A DNA stretch of 35,581 nucleotides from an uncultured bacterium (GTDB taxonomy: Bacteria > Verrucomicrobiota > Lentisphaeria > Victivallales > Victivallaceae), in the NCBI GenBank assembly GCA_900551245.1, contig URVC01000049.1, positions 1 to 35,581 of the forward strand, read 5' to 3'. Positions 16,846 through 25,811 of this stretch are shown here, in pieces; within the stretch, counting starts at the first letter, position 1, and the number at the start of each line of letters is the position of its first letter. The position numbers and the translations under genes are program-made. The notes below the pieces were generated by a model, which was given only the letters and a program-made list of their open reading frames with translations, was not told where the DNA came from and did not search any database.

Positions 16846-18363
16846 GCCGAACACTCCTGTTGTTATGTCGTCAAAGTTTTCGATTCTGGCCAACTCCATT
16901 TGAAATTCATTCTCTTTCAACCGATTGGGATTTGTCCGGGCGACGGCGATCATGTGTTGAAGCCGGAGCAGCTTGCCGACCACGCGGAAATAACTGCACG
17001 CCCCCAGATCGTCGATCAGCTGTTTGCCGGACTGGTTTTTGCAGAAACGCTGGAAATTCAGAAACAGCTCACGTCCGGAAATCAGCCTTTTCTGCAACGC
17101 CCGGGTGAAGAGTTCGGTCCAGTAGCGGTAGACGCTCGGCGTGTCGCCCTGCTGCCCGGTCAATGCCTGTTTCATGTACCCCACCACGGCATACTGCAGA
17201 TGGGAGTTGACGAGTTCCGCGTTGAGCATCTGCCAGTAGTCCAGCGAAACCGACGGGACGATCTCCTGCACAATGCGTTTTTTCTGGCTACCCATTTCCA
17301 GATGGGTCAAAAAAACTGTTGTGGAGTATGGCGTCGGCAGGATGGCCGGCGGATGTGCCAGAAGCTCTGCCTGATCGTCATTCCCGGCGGAACCGGATTT
17401 CTGTTTTTTCTTCTTCACCTCAAAGAAAAGTCTTTTTCTGGCGTTCTCTCCGTCGATCACCTCCTTGAGCACGCTGTAGGGGCAATCTCCTTCCGGAAGG
17501 AACAGCAGAGAGGAGGTGGCGGGCGAGGGGGCGACATTCACACGGTATTCCAGCTTGTTTGCCCACAAGCCGCGAATCGAATGGATGGAACTTTGCGGAA
17601 TGACTCCCATCAAGCGGCGGAATTCCGACTCACGGATCGCATCGAGCTTGTACTCTTTGCCGAAGGCATTGCGACCGAGACCGCTGCCGGATTGAAACTC
17701 TTCGGCGACCAGCTCCAGATCGGCGACCTCCGGAGGCGTGAGGAAGTGCATGATTTCACGCGAACGGGCCACATCGATGCCCAGCGCCTCCAGCGCCTCG
17801 CTCTCCCCGCTGTTCGCCCGGAGCCAGTGCACAAGATGTTTTCCACTGCTCAGACGGCAGATGCTGATCAAGGGCCACTGGCCGCGCGGTGCTTTGAACT
17901 TGTACCAGGCGGTCGGGAGTTTTTTGGTATTTGCATTTTCCATCATCGCCTCGAAAGCGGGAATTTCTTCCCGCAGCCGGGCGGCGACCTCCGGATCGAA
18001 GGTTTCGAGCCATTCGAGAAAACCCCGCGAATAGCGAAGATAGATCGCTGATTTTGCCACGCCACCGAAATTAGGCTTATCGAGACTGAAATATTTTGAA
18101 CTGCCGCTGTATAGCAAGCCTTTGCCCAAAGAGGTACCGGAAACATAAAAACTTTGCCAACAGACGTTGAATTTATTACTCCTGTCCGGCGTGTCATCGT
18201 AGTGGAGGAGGTCGCTAGGGACCATTCCGCCGGCGACGATCTCCCAATGGACAGCCTTTCCGTCGATCGACGGCTCCGCCACATAGACCTCTTCTTCCGA
18301 CGGTCCGGCGTCCAGATCATAGAGCCCCTGTGCAATTGTCTCGTCAATTCGTTTCAGCAGCAT
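16387..18363 (-). CDS. cas8b: Cascade large subunit Cas8 (Cas8b-like)
   Basis: 658 residues, in the place and size range of type I-B Cas8. Cas8 sequences diverge strongly, so the family is assigned mainly from operon position between cas6 and cas7; no zinc finger is evident. A Lys-rich loop (FFEVKKKKQKSG) lies at about residues 310-320. The helical C-terminus (from 507) matches the small-subunit-like region of Cas8b. The protein would recognise the PAM and recruit Cas3. ATG 18363 overlaps the cas6 stop by 10 bases. Subtype I-B is inferred from gene order; an unnamed relative of I-B is the alternative. Confidence 0.82.
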   Translation of the reverse strand: MLLKRIDETIAQGLYDLDAGPSEEEVYVAEPSIDGKAVHWEIVAGGMVPSDLLHYDDTPDRSNKFNVCWQSFYVSGTSLGKGLLYSGSSKYFSLDKPNFGGVAKSAIYLRYSRGFLEWLETFDPEVAARLREEIPAFEAMMENANTKKLPTAWYKFKAPRGQWPLISICRLSSGKHLVHWLRANSGESEALEALGIDVARSREIMHFLTPPEVADLELVAEEFQSGSGLGRNAFGKEYKLDAIRESEFRRLMGVIPQSSIHSIRGLWANKLEYRVNVAPSPATSSLLFLPEGDCPYSVLKEVIDGENARKRLFFEVKKKKQKSGSAGNDDQAELLAHPPAILPTPYSTTVFLTHLEMGSQKKRIVQEIVPSVSLDYWQMLNAELVNSHLQYAVVGYMKQALTGQQGDTPSVYRYWTELFTRALQKRLISGRELFLNFQRFCKNQSGKQLIDDLGACSYFRVVGKLLRLQHMIAVARTNPNRLKENEFQMELARIENFDDITTGVFGMKSSIHPPTLQSLLGEAHELLREKEKTKFENFLRMAWSGVPEEDFALFARGALTGMLLHDLCWTVQQQGRAFSATQGRQPSRLRGEELFRVFEKGIGLLMNLEKEQLFNCRLLPFLRSLLPESRRDAFNSGLICGMVYYEKKSDDNKEVKHD

Positions 18364-19193
18364 GTCGAGTTCCTCCCGAGTTCCATCAGGCCCCAGCCGC
18401 TGGAGTTGAGTGCCCCCAAGCCCGCGGACCAGATCATCCGGTGGACCGCTTCCGGCGCTGTGATCCGCACTGGTGCACGGAAACCGCGGACGTTTACGCC
18501 CTTGAAACGGATCAGGCGTGTCCGGTATGCGCGCGTCTCCGAAAGCGGCAGAAATTCAACCTGAATTGGCAGTTGCGACACCGCTTCCGCCGTCAGGTTT
18601 CCGATCGACAGGATGTTTTCGAACACATCCGGCCGGATTTCACGGAGCCGCAGGAGTTTGTGCCGCAGATTTCCGGCGATCAGTTCGCGGCAGGAGGGAA
18701 TCCCCGGTTCGGAGTCATCCGGCAGCTGGTAGAGGGTTTTGCCGTTCTGCTTGTACGGGCACACCAGAAAGCCCGCTTGACCGAAGGGGCGGTAGGTCAT
18801 TTCCGGCCGGAATTCCGGAGTTTTCACCATGGTCAGGGATTCCAGTTTGAACTTCCTGCCGCAGATACACAACTCGCTTTGCTGCTGGAGGGAATCCGCC
18901 ATTTGATAGAGGAGTTCCGGCCAGATGGAGCCGAAACGCATCCAGACCCGTCTGCCGAATTTCAGGCCGCCGCGTCCGTCCGGCAGTTTTGCCGGTTCCG
19001 GTTTCGGTTCGCTGTTGAGGGGGGAAAAAACAAAAAGTTTGATGCGACTGCGGTGCGCACCGTCATGCAGTTCTTTGGCCAGAGTGGGGGCCCGTGCGGT
19101 CAGGGTCTGGTACAGTGCGGAAGCCAGTTCATACTGGTAATCGAAGGGAAGAAAATTCTCGCCGGAAGAAGAAAACTGCAACTCAATCTGCAT
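18354..19193 (-). CDS. cas6: CRISPR pre-crRNA endoribonuclease Cas6
   Basis: 279 residues, first gene of the cas operon. Double RAMP fold: the N-terminus has LPFDYQYELASALYQTL, typical of Cas6, and the C-terminus carries the glycine-rich loop GLGALNSSGWGLME. It would cut each repeat after the short stem, leaving the TTAGAAAC handle. AGAGGAAG lies six bases before the ATG. A candidate promoter lies at 19355-19382, so the untranslated leader would be about 155 bases. Confidence 0.93.
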   Translation of the reverse strand: MQIELQFSSSGENFLPFDYQYELASALYQTLTARAPTLAKELHDGAHRSRIKLFVFSPLNSEPKPEPAKLPDGRGGLKFGRRVWMRFGSIWPELLYQMADSLQQQSELCICGRKFKLESLTMVKTPEFRPEMTYRPFGQAGFLVCPYKQNGKTLYQLPDDSEPGIPSCRELIAGNLRHKLLRLREIRPDVFENILSIGNLTAEAVSQLPIQVEFLPLSETRAYRTRLIRFKGVNVRGFRAPVRITAPEAVHRMIWSAGLGALNSSGWGLMELGRNSTCC

Positions 19194-19575
19194 ATGGCTT
19201 CCTCTGTTTATAAAATTTTAACGGAATAAAAAATTTTATGGGGTTTGTATTTCGCTATGAATCACCATAATTTTTATGTGTAAAAAAATATGTGAATATA
19301 GTTTTTTATTTTTTTCTCCTCAATTGTGATAGTTTTCCAGGGCTTCCTGAAATAAAAATAGCATAAGTAATAATCTTTTCAAGGGAAAATTTTTTTTAAA
19401 ATGGAATATTGTTTTTTATGTCTGGAAATGTTTTTTGAGATTTTCAGGTCAGCATGACCGCTTCGGGTCTGGAGGAGGGCAGGGGGCTTGTAATCGACAC
19501 ATTGCGGGATTATAGTAATTGATACATCGGATACTGCTTTCAGAAGAAAACTTTCCAGCCAAGCCGAGGGAAAAA
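19194..19575. other. AT-rich gap upstream of the cas operon
   Basis: No credible gene in this 382-base stretch. It is rich in A and T runs to about 19440 and contains the putative cas promoter. Part of the right end may carry the promoter of the small membrane gene at 19576, but no clear boxes are seen. Confidence 0.6.
19355..19382 (-). promoter_or_regulatory. Candidate cas operon promoter
   Basis: Minus strand: TTGAAA (19382-19377) and TATTTT (19360-19355) with a 16-base spacer and an extended -10 (TGC before TATTTT). It is the best match seen upstream of cas6; by eye only. Confidence 0.4.
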
Positions 19576-19821
19576 ATGAACGCTTTATCTTGGGTTCTTC
19601 TGGTCGTAATTGTGCTGTGCTATCCGATCTGGGTTTTCGGTTCCAGGAAAAATTACTGTTTGAAATTTAAAGTATTGATTCTTATCCTTGGCGAATTTAT
19701 TTTCATATCTAATTTTTTACAAATGTATCGGCTGTTGTTGCCGGCGTTGTTTCTTTATGGGCTTGTCTGGTACATATATATGGTAAGACGAGGAAGTCAT
19801 TTCGACTCTGACAATCGCTGA
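19576..19821 (+). CDS. Small hypothetical membrane protein
   Basis: 81 residues from ATG 19576, which has GAGGG six bases upstream; the frame is open further left but lacks a site there. Three hydrophobic stretches (WVLLVVIVLCYPIWVF, LILILGEFIFISNFL, LLPALFLYGLVWYIYM) predict about three membrane helices, with a short charged C-terminus. No family recognised. It lies just upstream of the damaged membrane-protein gene at 20334 on the same strand, so the two may once have formed a unit. Confidence 0.6.
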   Translation: MNALSWVLLVVIVLCYPIWVFGSRKNYCLKFKVLILILGEFIFISNFLQMYRLLLPALFLYGLVWYIYMVRRGSHFDSDNR

Positions 19822-20333
19822 TGATATGCGTAACATATTGGACAACTGCCCCGGGAACAGTTACGGGATAGAATTCCATTGCGTTGCAAGTTGCGGAAAA
19901 TTTCATAAAAGGGGAAAAAGAGATTGCGTCGGTTTAGCCGACTTAAGAAGGGCGAAGAAATAGGGGCGATTGTTCCGGCGAGCTCCAGTTATGGTTGGTA
20001 GTTGCAATTGTCGGAAGCAGGTATGCGCAATTTTCCGGGCGTTATCAAAAAAGCCTGACAAGCGAAACTGCGGAGTTGCTATATTGTTCAGAATTTTTTC
20101 TTCCGGGAAAATCTTCACATTTTCAAACCGACGCGAAGCGTGACATGATTCTTTGCTGGTTGTCTCCCTTCTTCTGAATAAGCAACTTCTTTCCGGTGAG
20201 CATTTCGGAACTTGCAATCGGCAAACGATGGGATATAGTAGCGTAAAGACTTTTGCACCAATCTTTCCATGAAACGTAATCTAATCGAGTGAAAGGCGTA
20301 GAATTTCCGAGAGAGGCGTTCGGGAGGACTGTC
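19822..20333. other. Gap with one IS end and no intact gene
   Basis: 512 bases without a convincing complete gene. It contains the 23-bp IS end at 20024-20046. On the minus strand, 20140-20310 has a fairly protein-like frame (DYVSWKDWCKSLYATISHRL) that could be a transposase scrap, but I cannot confirm it. Confidence 0.5.
20024..20046 (-). repeat. Solitary IS terminal inverted repeat
   Basis: TGCGCAATTTTCCGG followed by GCGTTATC. It matches, in inverted orientation, the IS256-type end at 21253-21275 at 22 of 23 bases. Read on the minus strand it begins GATAACG. Confidence 0.7.
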
Positions 20334-21230
20334 ATGAATCTTGCTGATCTGTATGCGATTGGCTGTCTGCTGGGCTGGGGCGGTCTGGCTGGATACATCG
20401 TCTGGATATTCTGCCGGAAACCGCCCCGGGAACAGAACTCCGGAGAAACATTTCCCGTCGGCACTGCGTTGCTTGCCGTTCTGCTTTCTTACATCCTTTA
20501 CCGCATACTGCTGATCGGAAATCCCGGTTATCTTGCGGTGGCTCTTTTCTTATGGACACTGATTCTCTGCGCTGTCGGATCGATCCGCGGCCAATTTCGA
20601 TTGCTGCGCTACGGGCTTGAGATCGCCATCATCGGTACGCTCGGGTTGTATCTATTGTTCGACATCGTTTGTGCAAACGGATTCGTTCCTGCTGATAATT
20701 TTATTAGAATCAAAAGGATACAGACTCTTTCCGCATTCAGGCTGGCGACAGAAGATAAAACTCTTTATCCTGCCGGAATACTGGACGAAAACCATCCAGC
20801 CGCAATTGCACACCCGGAACTCTTGAAATGGTGGACGTGTTGCGGAACGCCGCGCAGATTGTGGCATTCCGGATTTACGAATTTTTTTGAAAGCACCTCG
20901 CTTCCGCCTTTCGAGTTCGCCGCAGGAACCATTGCAGAGAATCTTGAGGCGATTGAGCAACACATTTTTTCCTCTGGACAAACCGTTTCATCTCCGGATG
21001 CAAAATCTGGCGGCAGATCTGTGCTACCTCCGAAGTGACGGTGTCTGGCGTCCTTTCTCCCGGGGGGCGATACTTAGGGGGATTGTTTGCGGTTATGATC
21101 GGATTGTTGCCGTCTCTGGTCCGTTTTTCGCTTCAAGTCCTACAGCTGGAAGCTCGCGTGGGGAGCGCTCACCACGCTGTTTCTCGGGGGCTTACTCTTC
21201 ATCATTTTTCACGGAAACACTTCCGAATAA
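20334..21230 (+). pseudogene. Membrane-protein gene broken by three single-base insertions
   Basis: ATG 20334 has GGGAGGA five bases upstream. The first frame encodes at least four membrane helices (for example ALLAVLLSYILYRILLI) and stops at 21038. Protein-like sequence continues in successive frames: FPLDKPFHLRMQNLAADLCY after the T6 run at 20965-20970, RYLGGLFAVMIGLLPSLVRF after the G6 run at 21062-21067, and SYSWKLAWGALTTLFLGGLL after the T5 run at 21124-21128, ending at TAA 21230. Removing one base from each run restores a single 297-residue membrane protein. Family unknown. Either a decayed gene or a sequence with homopolymer errors. Confidence 0.7.
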
Positions 21231-21252
21231 ATCTTTCGGAACCGATTCGAAA

Positions 21253-21275
21253 GATAACGTCCGGAAAATTGCGCA
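21253..21275 (+). repeat. Left end of an IS256-family element
   Basis: GATAACGTCCGGAAAATTGC, then GCA. From memory this resembles IS256-family ends (GATAAAGTCCG...). It lies 87 bases before the transposase remnant start and is inverted relative to 20024-20046. Confidence 0.65.
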
Positions 21276-21302
21276 CATTTTGAGAGAGGGTACTTGAAAA
21301 AG

Positions 21303-21361
21303 GGCCTGTTTTCTGATTGATTATAGTGACTAAACTCTAACCAAAGAAAGGAAAACAGGCC
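21303..21361. repeat. 11-bp inverted repeat before the transposase ATG
   Basis: GGCCTGTTTTC (21303-21313) and GAAAACAGGCC (21351-21361) are exact complements around a 37-base loop, ending directly at the ATG (21362). Possibly a subterminal element or a structure limiting transposase translation from outside transcripts. Confidence 0.45.
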
Positions 21362-21660
21362 ATGGAAAATGTAACGCAAGAAAACGAAAAGGCAATCTCC
21401 GGAGCGATTAAAATTGATGAAAAAGAGATTCGGACGCATCTCGACGGACTTGTCCGACAGTCGGTCGAGATGCGGAAGCTGACGCGATCTGCCAGGCTTC
21501 GAGGTATCAACGCAGTCCGGATCGGCAGGATACACGGGCCGGAAGCTACAAACGCAAACTCCTGACAAAAGCGGGAGAAGTAGAACTTCACGTTCCCCGT
21601 CTGAGAACGTTGCCATTTGAAACGCAGATCATTGAGCGTTATAAGACGAAGCAAAGCAGC
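21362..21660 (+). pseudogene. IS256-family transposase, N-terminal remnant
   Basis: Starts MENVTQENEKAISGAIKIDE and reads normally to VRQSV. The frame then shifts by a small deletion near 21466-21470 and resumes as DAEADAICQASRYQR, then RAGSYKRKLLTKAGEVELHV and PRLRTLPFETQIIERY, all characteristic of the N-terminal third of IS256 (mutator) transposases. Similarity ends near 21660, so the catalytic DDE domain is missing. The element is inactive. Its right side has been replaced by the immunity-gene region. Confidence 0.85.
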
Positions 21661-21704
21661 GACTATGACAGATACTACTTTATATACTATAAAATCATCT
21701 TCAG

Positions 21705-22136
21705 TCAGATGCTTCGCTTCAAATCGATGCTTCCGTCTTCAGAATATAAATTTGGATATGAATATATACTCTTGTAAGCTAAAACCTCAGATGAACGTTT
21801 ACGATAACAGACTTTTTCCGCTTTAACATATTCTCCTCCCCAATGCCATGTGATTTCGTTCTGCAAGGAATTCATCTCGGCAAAAGAATCATCAAGGTAA
21901 CTTTGAGCATTTAAATTATGCTCACTTACATTCATAAATAAAAACTCCCATGCTTCCCCATTTCCGTCTGAAACAATCAAAGTAATGGATGACCGTGTTC
22001 CTTCACCAGCTACCCCATCCTCATCTACATATACAGGTAAAAATATTTTTATATCTTTGATAAATGCATCATGCCAAATAAATTCGTTGACAAATACATT
22101 TAGTGCCTCAAGTTTTTCAAGAAAAATCCATTCCAT
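21705..22136 (-). CDS. Putative immunity protein for the RHS toxin
   Basis: 143 residues, acidic, with no signal peptide, starting two bases after the rhs stop codon. This is the standard position and size of the cognate immunity gene of a polymorphic toxin. It begins MEWIFLEKLEALNVFVNEFI and includes WHDAFIKDI, a pattern I associate with several small immunity families without being able to name one. It is clearly more AT-rich than the flanking chromosomal genes, as expected of exchanged toxin-immunity cassettes. It would bind and neutralise the toxin domain at the end of the rhs product in the cytoplasm. Confidence 0.65.
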   Translation of the reverse strand: MEWIFLEKLEALNVFVNEFIWHDAFIKDIKIFLPVYVDEDGVAGEGTRSSITLIVSDGNGEAWEFLFMNVSEHNLNAQSYLDDSFAEMNSLQNEITWHWGGEYVKAEKVCYRKRSSEVLAYKSIYSYPNLYSEDGSIDLKRSI

Positions 22137-22138
22137 AA

Positions 22139-24070
22139 CTAAAAATTCTCCAAAGGTTTGTGCTTTTTCCCACGACGTCCTTTATAATCTTTATTTGAGA
22201 CATTAAATTCATGAAAGTGTTCCGGGCGACCACGCTCATCTAAAAGATCAATTTGACGATGCCTAAAACCATGTTGATCATATGTTGTAACTTGTTTAAG
22301 ATCTCCACTCGATGTATATCGGTTATATGTTGAATAAGGCGTATTTATCTCTGGAGCATGCTTTCCCCAATACTTGTTATAACGAGAAGCCTCAGTTGGA
22401 GTCATATAATCAGCAAATGATTTTGGCTCTCCCGCAAATGGAATAGTATTATTTGCTTTTGTGGCTTCAACAGCAGTCTCCGTTCTAGCTACTCCATTTC
22501 TGGTAGCAACAGAACCTCTCATAGAAGTAGCTGAAGAAGTTGTCGAAGATGCAGAAGCTGGTGTTTCAGCAGCGCCGGGTTGAGGCGCTTGCTTCCCTGC
22601 TATCTGCCGGAGGGTGCTGCTGAACGAAGCATTGGGATCATATGTTTTTCCAACAGCGATTCCACTCAAGATCAACTGACCTCCTCCTGTCAGCATACGC
22701 GAAGCTCTATCAACTTCTGAAAGCTGTTGACCGGAGGCTAGATCCGTCCCATGGGCACCTTCAAGAAGAGGCGTATATCCTATCACATCACCAACCATCG
22801 CTCCTGCTGTGGCTACAGTCGCGCCGGCCCAGGAACTTCCTCCTTCGACTTGTGCAGAAATTCGATTGGCATTTTTCTCGATAACGCCGTCAATCTTATC
22901 TACTACATTTTTACCAGTATCAGCAGCCAAATCTTTTACGCTGCTCTTTCCGGTAACAACCGCAGCACTGCCTTCACCAATGATGCTGGCAACTTCTTTG
23001 GTACCCTGCCAAGCCATTTTTGAGAATTCGGTAGCAGTACCAATTACATCGTCCCACCAACTATACAAACCGAGAGCATCAATCTTATTGACAGGATTGT
23101 TGTCACAGTAGAGGTAATTGTTGGGGCCGTCGGGATAGCCGGCAGGGTCTCTTGTGAGGAAGCGGCCGAGGCCGGGGTCGTAGTAGCGGAAACCGAAATA
23201 GTCGATTCCAAGCAGCTCACTGCGTTCTTTCGTATTGAACTTGCGGATATTTTCGGTTTCCCCCTGCGTTGCTGTTTCAATTCCCCAGGCCGTGTAACAA
23301 CTCGTACTTGTTACCACGCCGTCGTCATCAGTCAGCGCACTAGTTGTTCCTGTAGCATTATAGAGGAAATATTCGCGACCGGTTCCATCAGCCTTTTCTG
23401 TGAAAACCACATCGCCGATGCCACCGCCATAGCCTCCGGCACGTACCAGAAAAGTTTTCAAAGAGCCTTCGGCATCGTATTCCTGAACAGAAACACCACC
23501 GTCATAGAGATAACTTACGGTATCACCGCTTTCCGTTTTTTCAAGGCGTCGGCTTCGGTAATCGTAGATCGCAGAGAAAATTTCCTCTTCTCCTGCCAAT
23601 ACTCCAGTCAGGCGGTTTTCACGGTCATAACAGTAAGTGTGTGTGACGCCGCCGGCAGTCTTTGCCACCGTGTTACCGTTGGCATCGTAGGAATAAGAAA
23701 TCACTTCTCCTCCGGTAGTTGCAGCCGTTACGCGGTTCAACTTATCAACCGTATAGGTTGTGATAACTCCATTATCCTCTTTTTGAATTCGGTTGCCCTG
23801 TGCATCATAGGAATAGGTCGTCGCCGCTCCGTTGTTGCGGGATGAATCCGATTCCTGAATCAACTGATACAAATTGTCATAACTGAAATTCAGTTCTCGA
23901 TTTGCACGATTGATCCCCGTTTCCGTGATAGATGTACGCATTCCAGCCGAATCAAGCGTATATACCGCAGTGTAAAGATTCGTTCCGGCTGCATTTTCAT
24001 GCTCAATTTTCGTTAACCGATTATTCGAGTCAAATGTATATGTCGCCACAACTCCATTCGGCATCGTCAT
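22139..24070 (-). CDS. RHS-repeat protein, 5'-truncated, with C-terminal toxin domain
   Basis: 643 residues. Residues about 1-290 are YD/RHS repeats (for example TTYSYDAQGNRIQKEDNGVI). About 295-330 is the core-end signature RYYDPGLGRFLTRDPAGYPD ... NPVNKIDALGL. A variable region follows, and the last ~95 residues form a distinct toxin-like domain (SFADYMTPTEASRYNKYWGK ... DERGRPEHFHEF ... GRRGKKHKPLENF). Full RHS proteins are much longer and carry a delivery N-terminus, which is absent here. The frame starts mid-repeat (MTMPNGVVATYTF) with an in-frame stop four codons upstream and no ribosome binding site. It is probably an orphan tip, silent unless recombined onto another rhs gene. The toxin fold and target are not assigned. 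Confidence 0.8.
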   Translation of the reverse strand: MTMPNGVVATYTFDSNNRLTKIEHENAAGTNLYTAVYTLDSAGMRTSITETGINRANRELNFSYDNLYQLIQESDSSRNNGAATTYSYDAQGNRIQKEDNGVITTYTVDKLNRVTAATTGGEVISYSYDANGNTVAKTAGGVTHTYCYDRENRLTGVLAGEEEIFSAIYDYRSRRLEKTESGDTVSYLYDGGVSVQEYDAEGSLKTFLVRAGGYGGGIGDVVFTEKADGTGREYFLYNATGTTSALTDDDGVVTSTSCYTAWGIETATQGETENIRKFNTKERSELLGIDYFGFRYYDPGLGRFLTRDPAGYPDGPNNYLYCDNNPVNKIDALGLYSWWDDVIGTATEFSKMAWQGTKEVASIIGEGSAAVVTGKSSVKDLAADTGKNVVDKIDGVIEKNANRISAQVEGGSSWAGATVATAGAMVGDVIGYTPLLEGAHGTDLASGQQLSEVDRASRMLTGGGQLILSGIAVGKTYDPNASFSSTLRQIAGKQAPQPGAAETPASASSTTSSATSMRGSVATRNGVARTETAVEATKANNTIPFAGEPKSFADYMTPTEASRYNKYWGKHAPEINTPYSTYNRYTSSGDLKQVTTYDQHGFRHRQIDLLDERGRPEHFHEFNVSNKDYKGRRGKKHKPLENF

Positions 24071-24092
24071 TGAGGTGCATTACACGACTGCG

Positions 24093-25811
24093 TTATTCGA
24101 CAGTGAACGAGAAGATCCTGCCGGGACCTTCACCCCAGCTTTGAAGCATTTTCAGCCGAATGCCCCGGCAGGGTTCTGATGGTCCTGTCAGAATCAGAAG
24201 ACGGCGATGATTTTCCCGGATCGTCAGCCAGTGCCGCCACCGGTTGTTCCGATGAACTTCAAGAACAATTTCCTTCGGCAGGCAGTCCGGAAGGGTGCGG
24301 TACTCGCTCTCCGGTTCAAAACAACGGAGCCGTTTCGGATCGGTCACGTCGCTGTCAAATACCAGACGGACCTCCGCGATCTTTTCCGGCGTGTCAAACC
24401 GATAACCGCAGGTTTCGCCCGGGAGCAGTTGCAAGGTGCGGGCGCTGTCCGTCTCATTGCCGTCTCTGAGCACCTCGTGCGATACTCTGCCCCGTTTCGT
24501 CAGCGGCGGATAGTGAATCGGAATGCCCGGAATATCCTGATCCTGCTTTAACAGAAGCTGCTGAAGTTCCGTCAGAGAAGAACAGAAAACCTCGTGTGGA
24601 AAACAATGGTTCTGGAGTGCAACGGCGGCCGCGGTCCCGACGGCCTGTCCCAGCGCGGCACAAGTCCCCATGACGCGCGTCGCACTCATCGCCAGGTGAG
24701 TCGCCGAAATCTGCCGCCCGGCGAAGAACAGATTTTCGATGTTTCCGGAATAGAGCGAACGGTACGGAATGTGAAACCGTTTGTGAATCCGCAGATTCCG
24801 GTTGGGCCAGCCGGGGTAGTTGACGCCTTCGGGATGATGATCGTCCATCCCCCATGCTCCGCGGGCGACCGCATCCGGAAAGGTGCCGGAGGACTCCTCG
24901 GCAATATCATTCTGCGTCAGGACATGTTCGCCGACAAAACGGATGCTCTCCCGTTTGCCCGGCAGCGCCCCGATCCAGGCGAGCTCATAATTTCTGCCGC
25001 GTCCATCCGGATGATTTTTCAGGTACTCTCAGACCCCGTAAGCGACCTTGTACAGCTCATCCCGGATCTTGTCCGAGTCCCGGATGGTATCCTGCGTTCC
25101 TCCCAGTTCGATCCACCAGAAATTGTTCCGTTCCAGCTCCAGCGGACGCGCCGGAATCGTTTTATCAGTATAGTGATAAGCCCATTCCGGAGCCCGGAAC
25201 GGCACGTGGCGGGTGCATTTGCGGAGCTGGAAAAGGATGGAATTGCCCATCGTGCAGGAATCGTGCACCTCCTGCGCGTCCGGCTCGCCGAACTCCTCCC
25301 GGGATTCCCGCCCCTTCATGAATTTCGCCCCGGAGAGGCGGAGAATTCCATCCCCGGAACAATCCGCAAAAAAGCGTGCCGTCACCTCAATGCGGGCATA
25401 CTCCTGCAGATGAAAGCCGGTGACGGAAACAATCCGGTTCGCTTCTGTTTTTACGGAAATTACGGGCGTATTGAGCAGTACTGTTAAATTCGGTTCGCGG
25501 CGGGCGAACCCGTACATCACATCATCCCACACGGTGAAGCGCAGGCCGGGATTCCGGTAGAGATTTTCCAGCAGCAGTTCTTCCAGAAGTCCTGTTCCTG
25601 TGTGTCCGCCGATTCCCATCCGGATTTCGCTGGAGGCGTTTCCGCCCAGTACCGGACGATCCTGCAGTAAAATGGTGCGAAGTCCGTTTCTGGTGGCCGC
25701 CACTGCGGCGCACAATCCGGCCAGTCCGCCACCGACAACGGCGAAGTCGCAGGCGAGCTCTTTTTTCGTCACGGCAGGAAAATTCCGTTCTTCGAAAAAT
25801 GTATTTTCCAT
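24093..25811 (-). pseudogene. FAD-dependent oxidoreductase interrupted by an in-frame TGA
   Basis: ATG 25811 has GGAGG nine bases upstream. The dinucleotide-binding motif VVGGGLAGLCAAVAA (about residues 25-39) and ILLQDRPVLGGNASSEIRMG match the FAD_oxidored family of secreted or CAZyme-linked oxidoreductases. At 25031-25029 TGA interrupts KVAYGV-stop-EYLKNHPDG, where relatives have Trp (YGVW). The same frame continues to TAA at 24093 through typical family sequence (LPGKRESIRFVGEHVLTQND, FFAGRQISATHLAMSATRVMG) and a C-terminal beta domain. One base change, TGG to TGA, explains it. Natural readthrough or a sequencing error are the alternatives. Last gene of the carbohydrate cluster. Confidence 0.85.

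Noticed and set aside
16648..18051. 467-residue plus-strand frame opposite cas8
   Set aside because: No ribosome binding site or domain; cas8 is in the expected operon position and frame.
20123..20464. Minus-strand frame with a protein-like stretch (SWKDWCKSLYATISHRL)
   Set aside because: Could be a transposase scrap, but I could not tie it to a family, and it overlaps the real start of the gene at 20334.
24060..24100. Attachment site or IS end at the right edge of the RHS segment
   Set aside because: No inverted repeat, direct duplication or tRNA piece is visible at the border.
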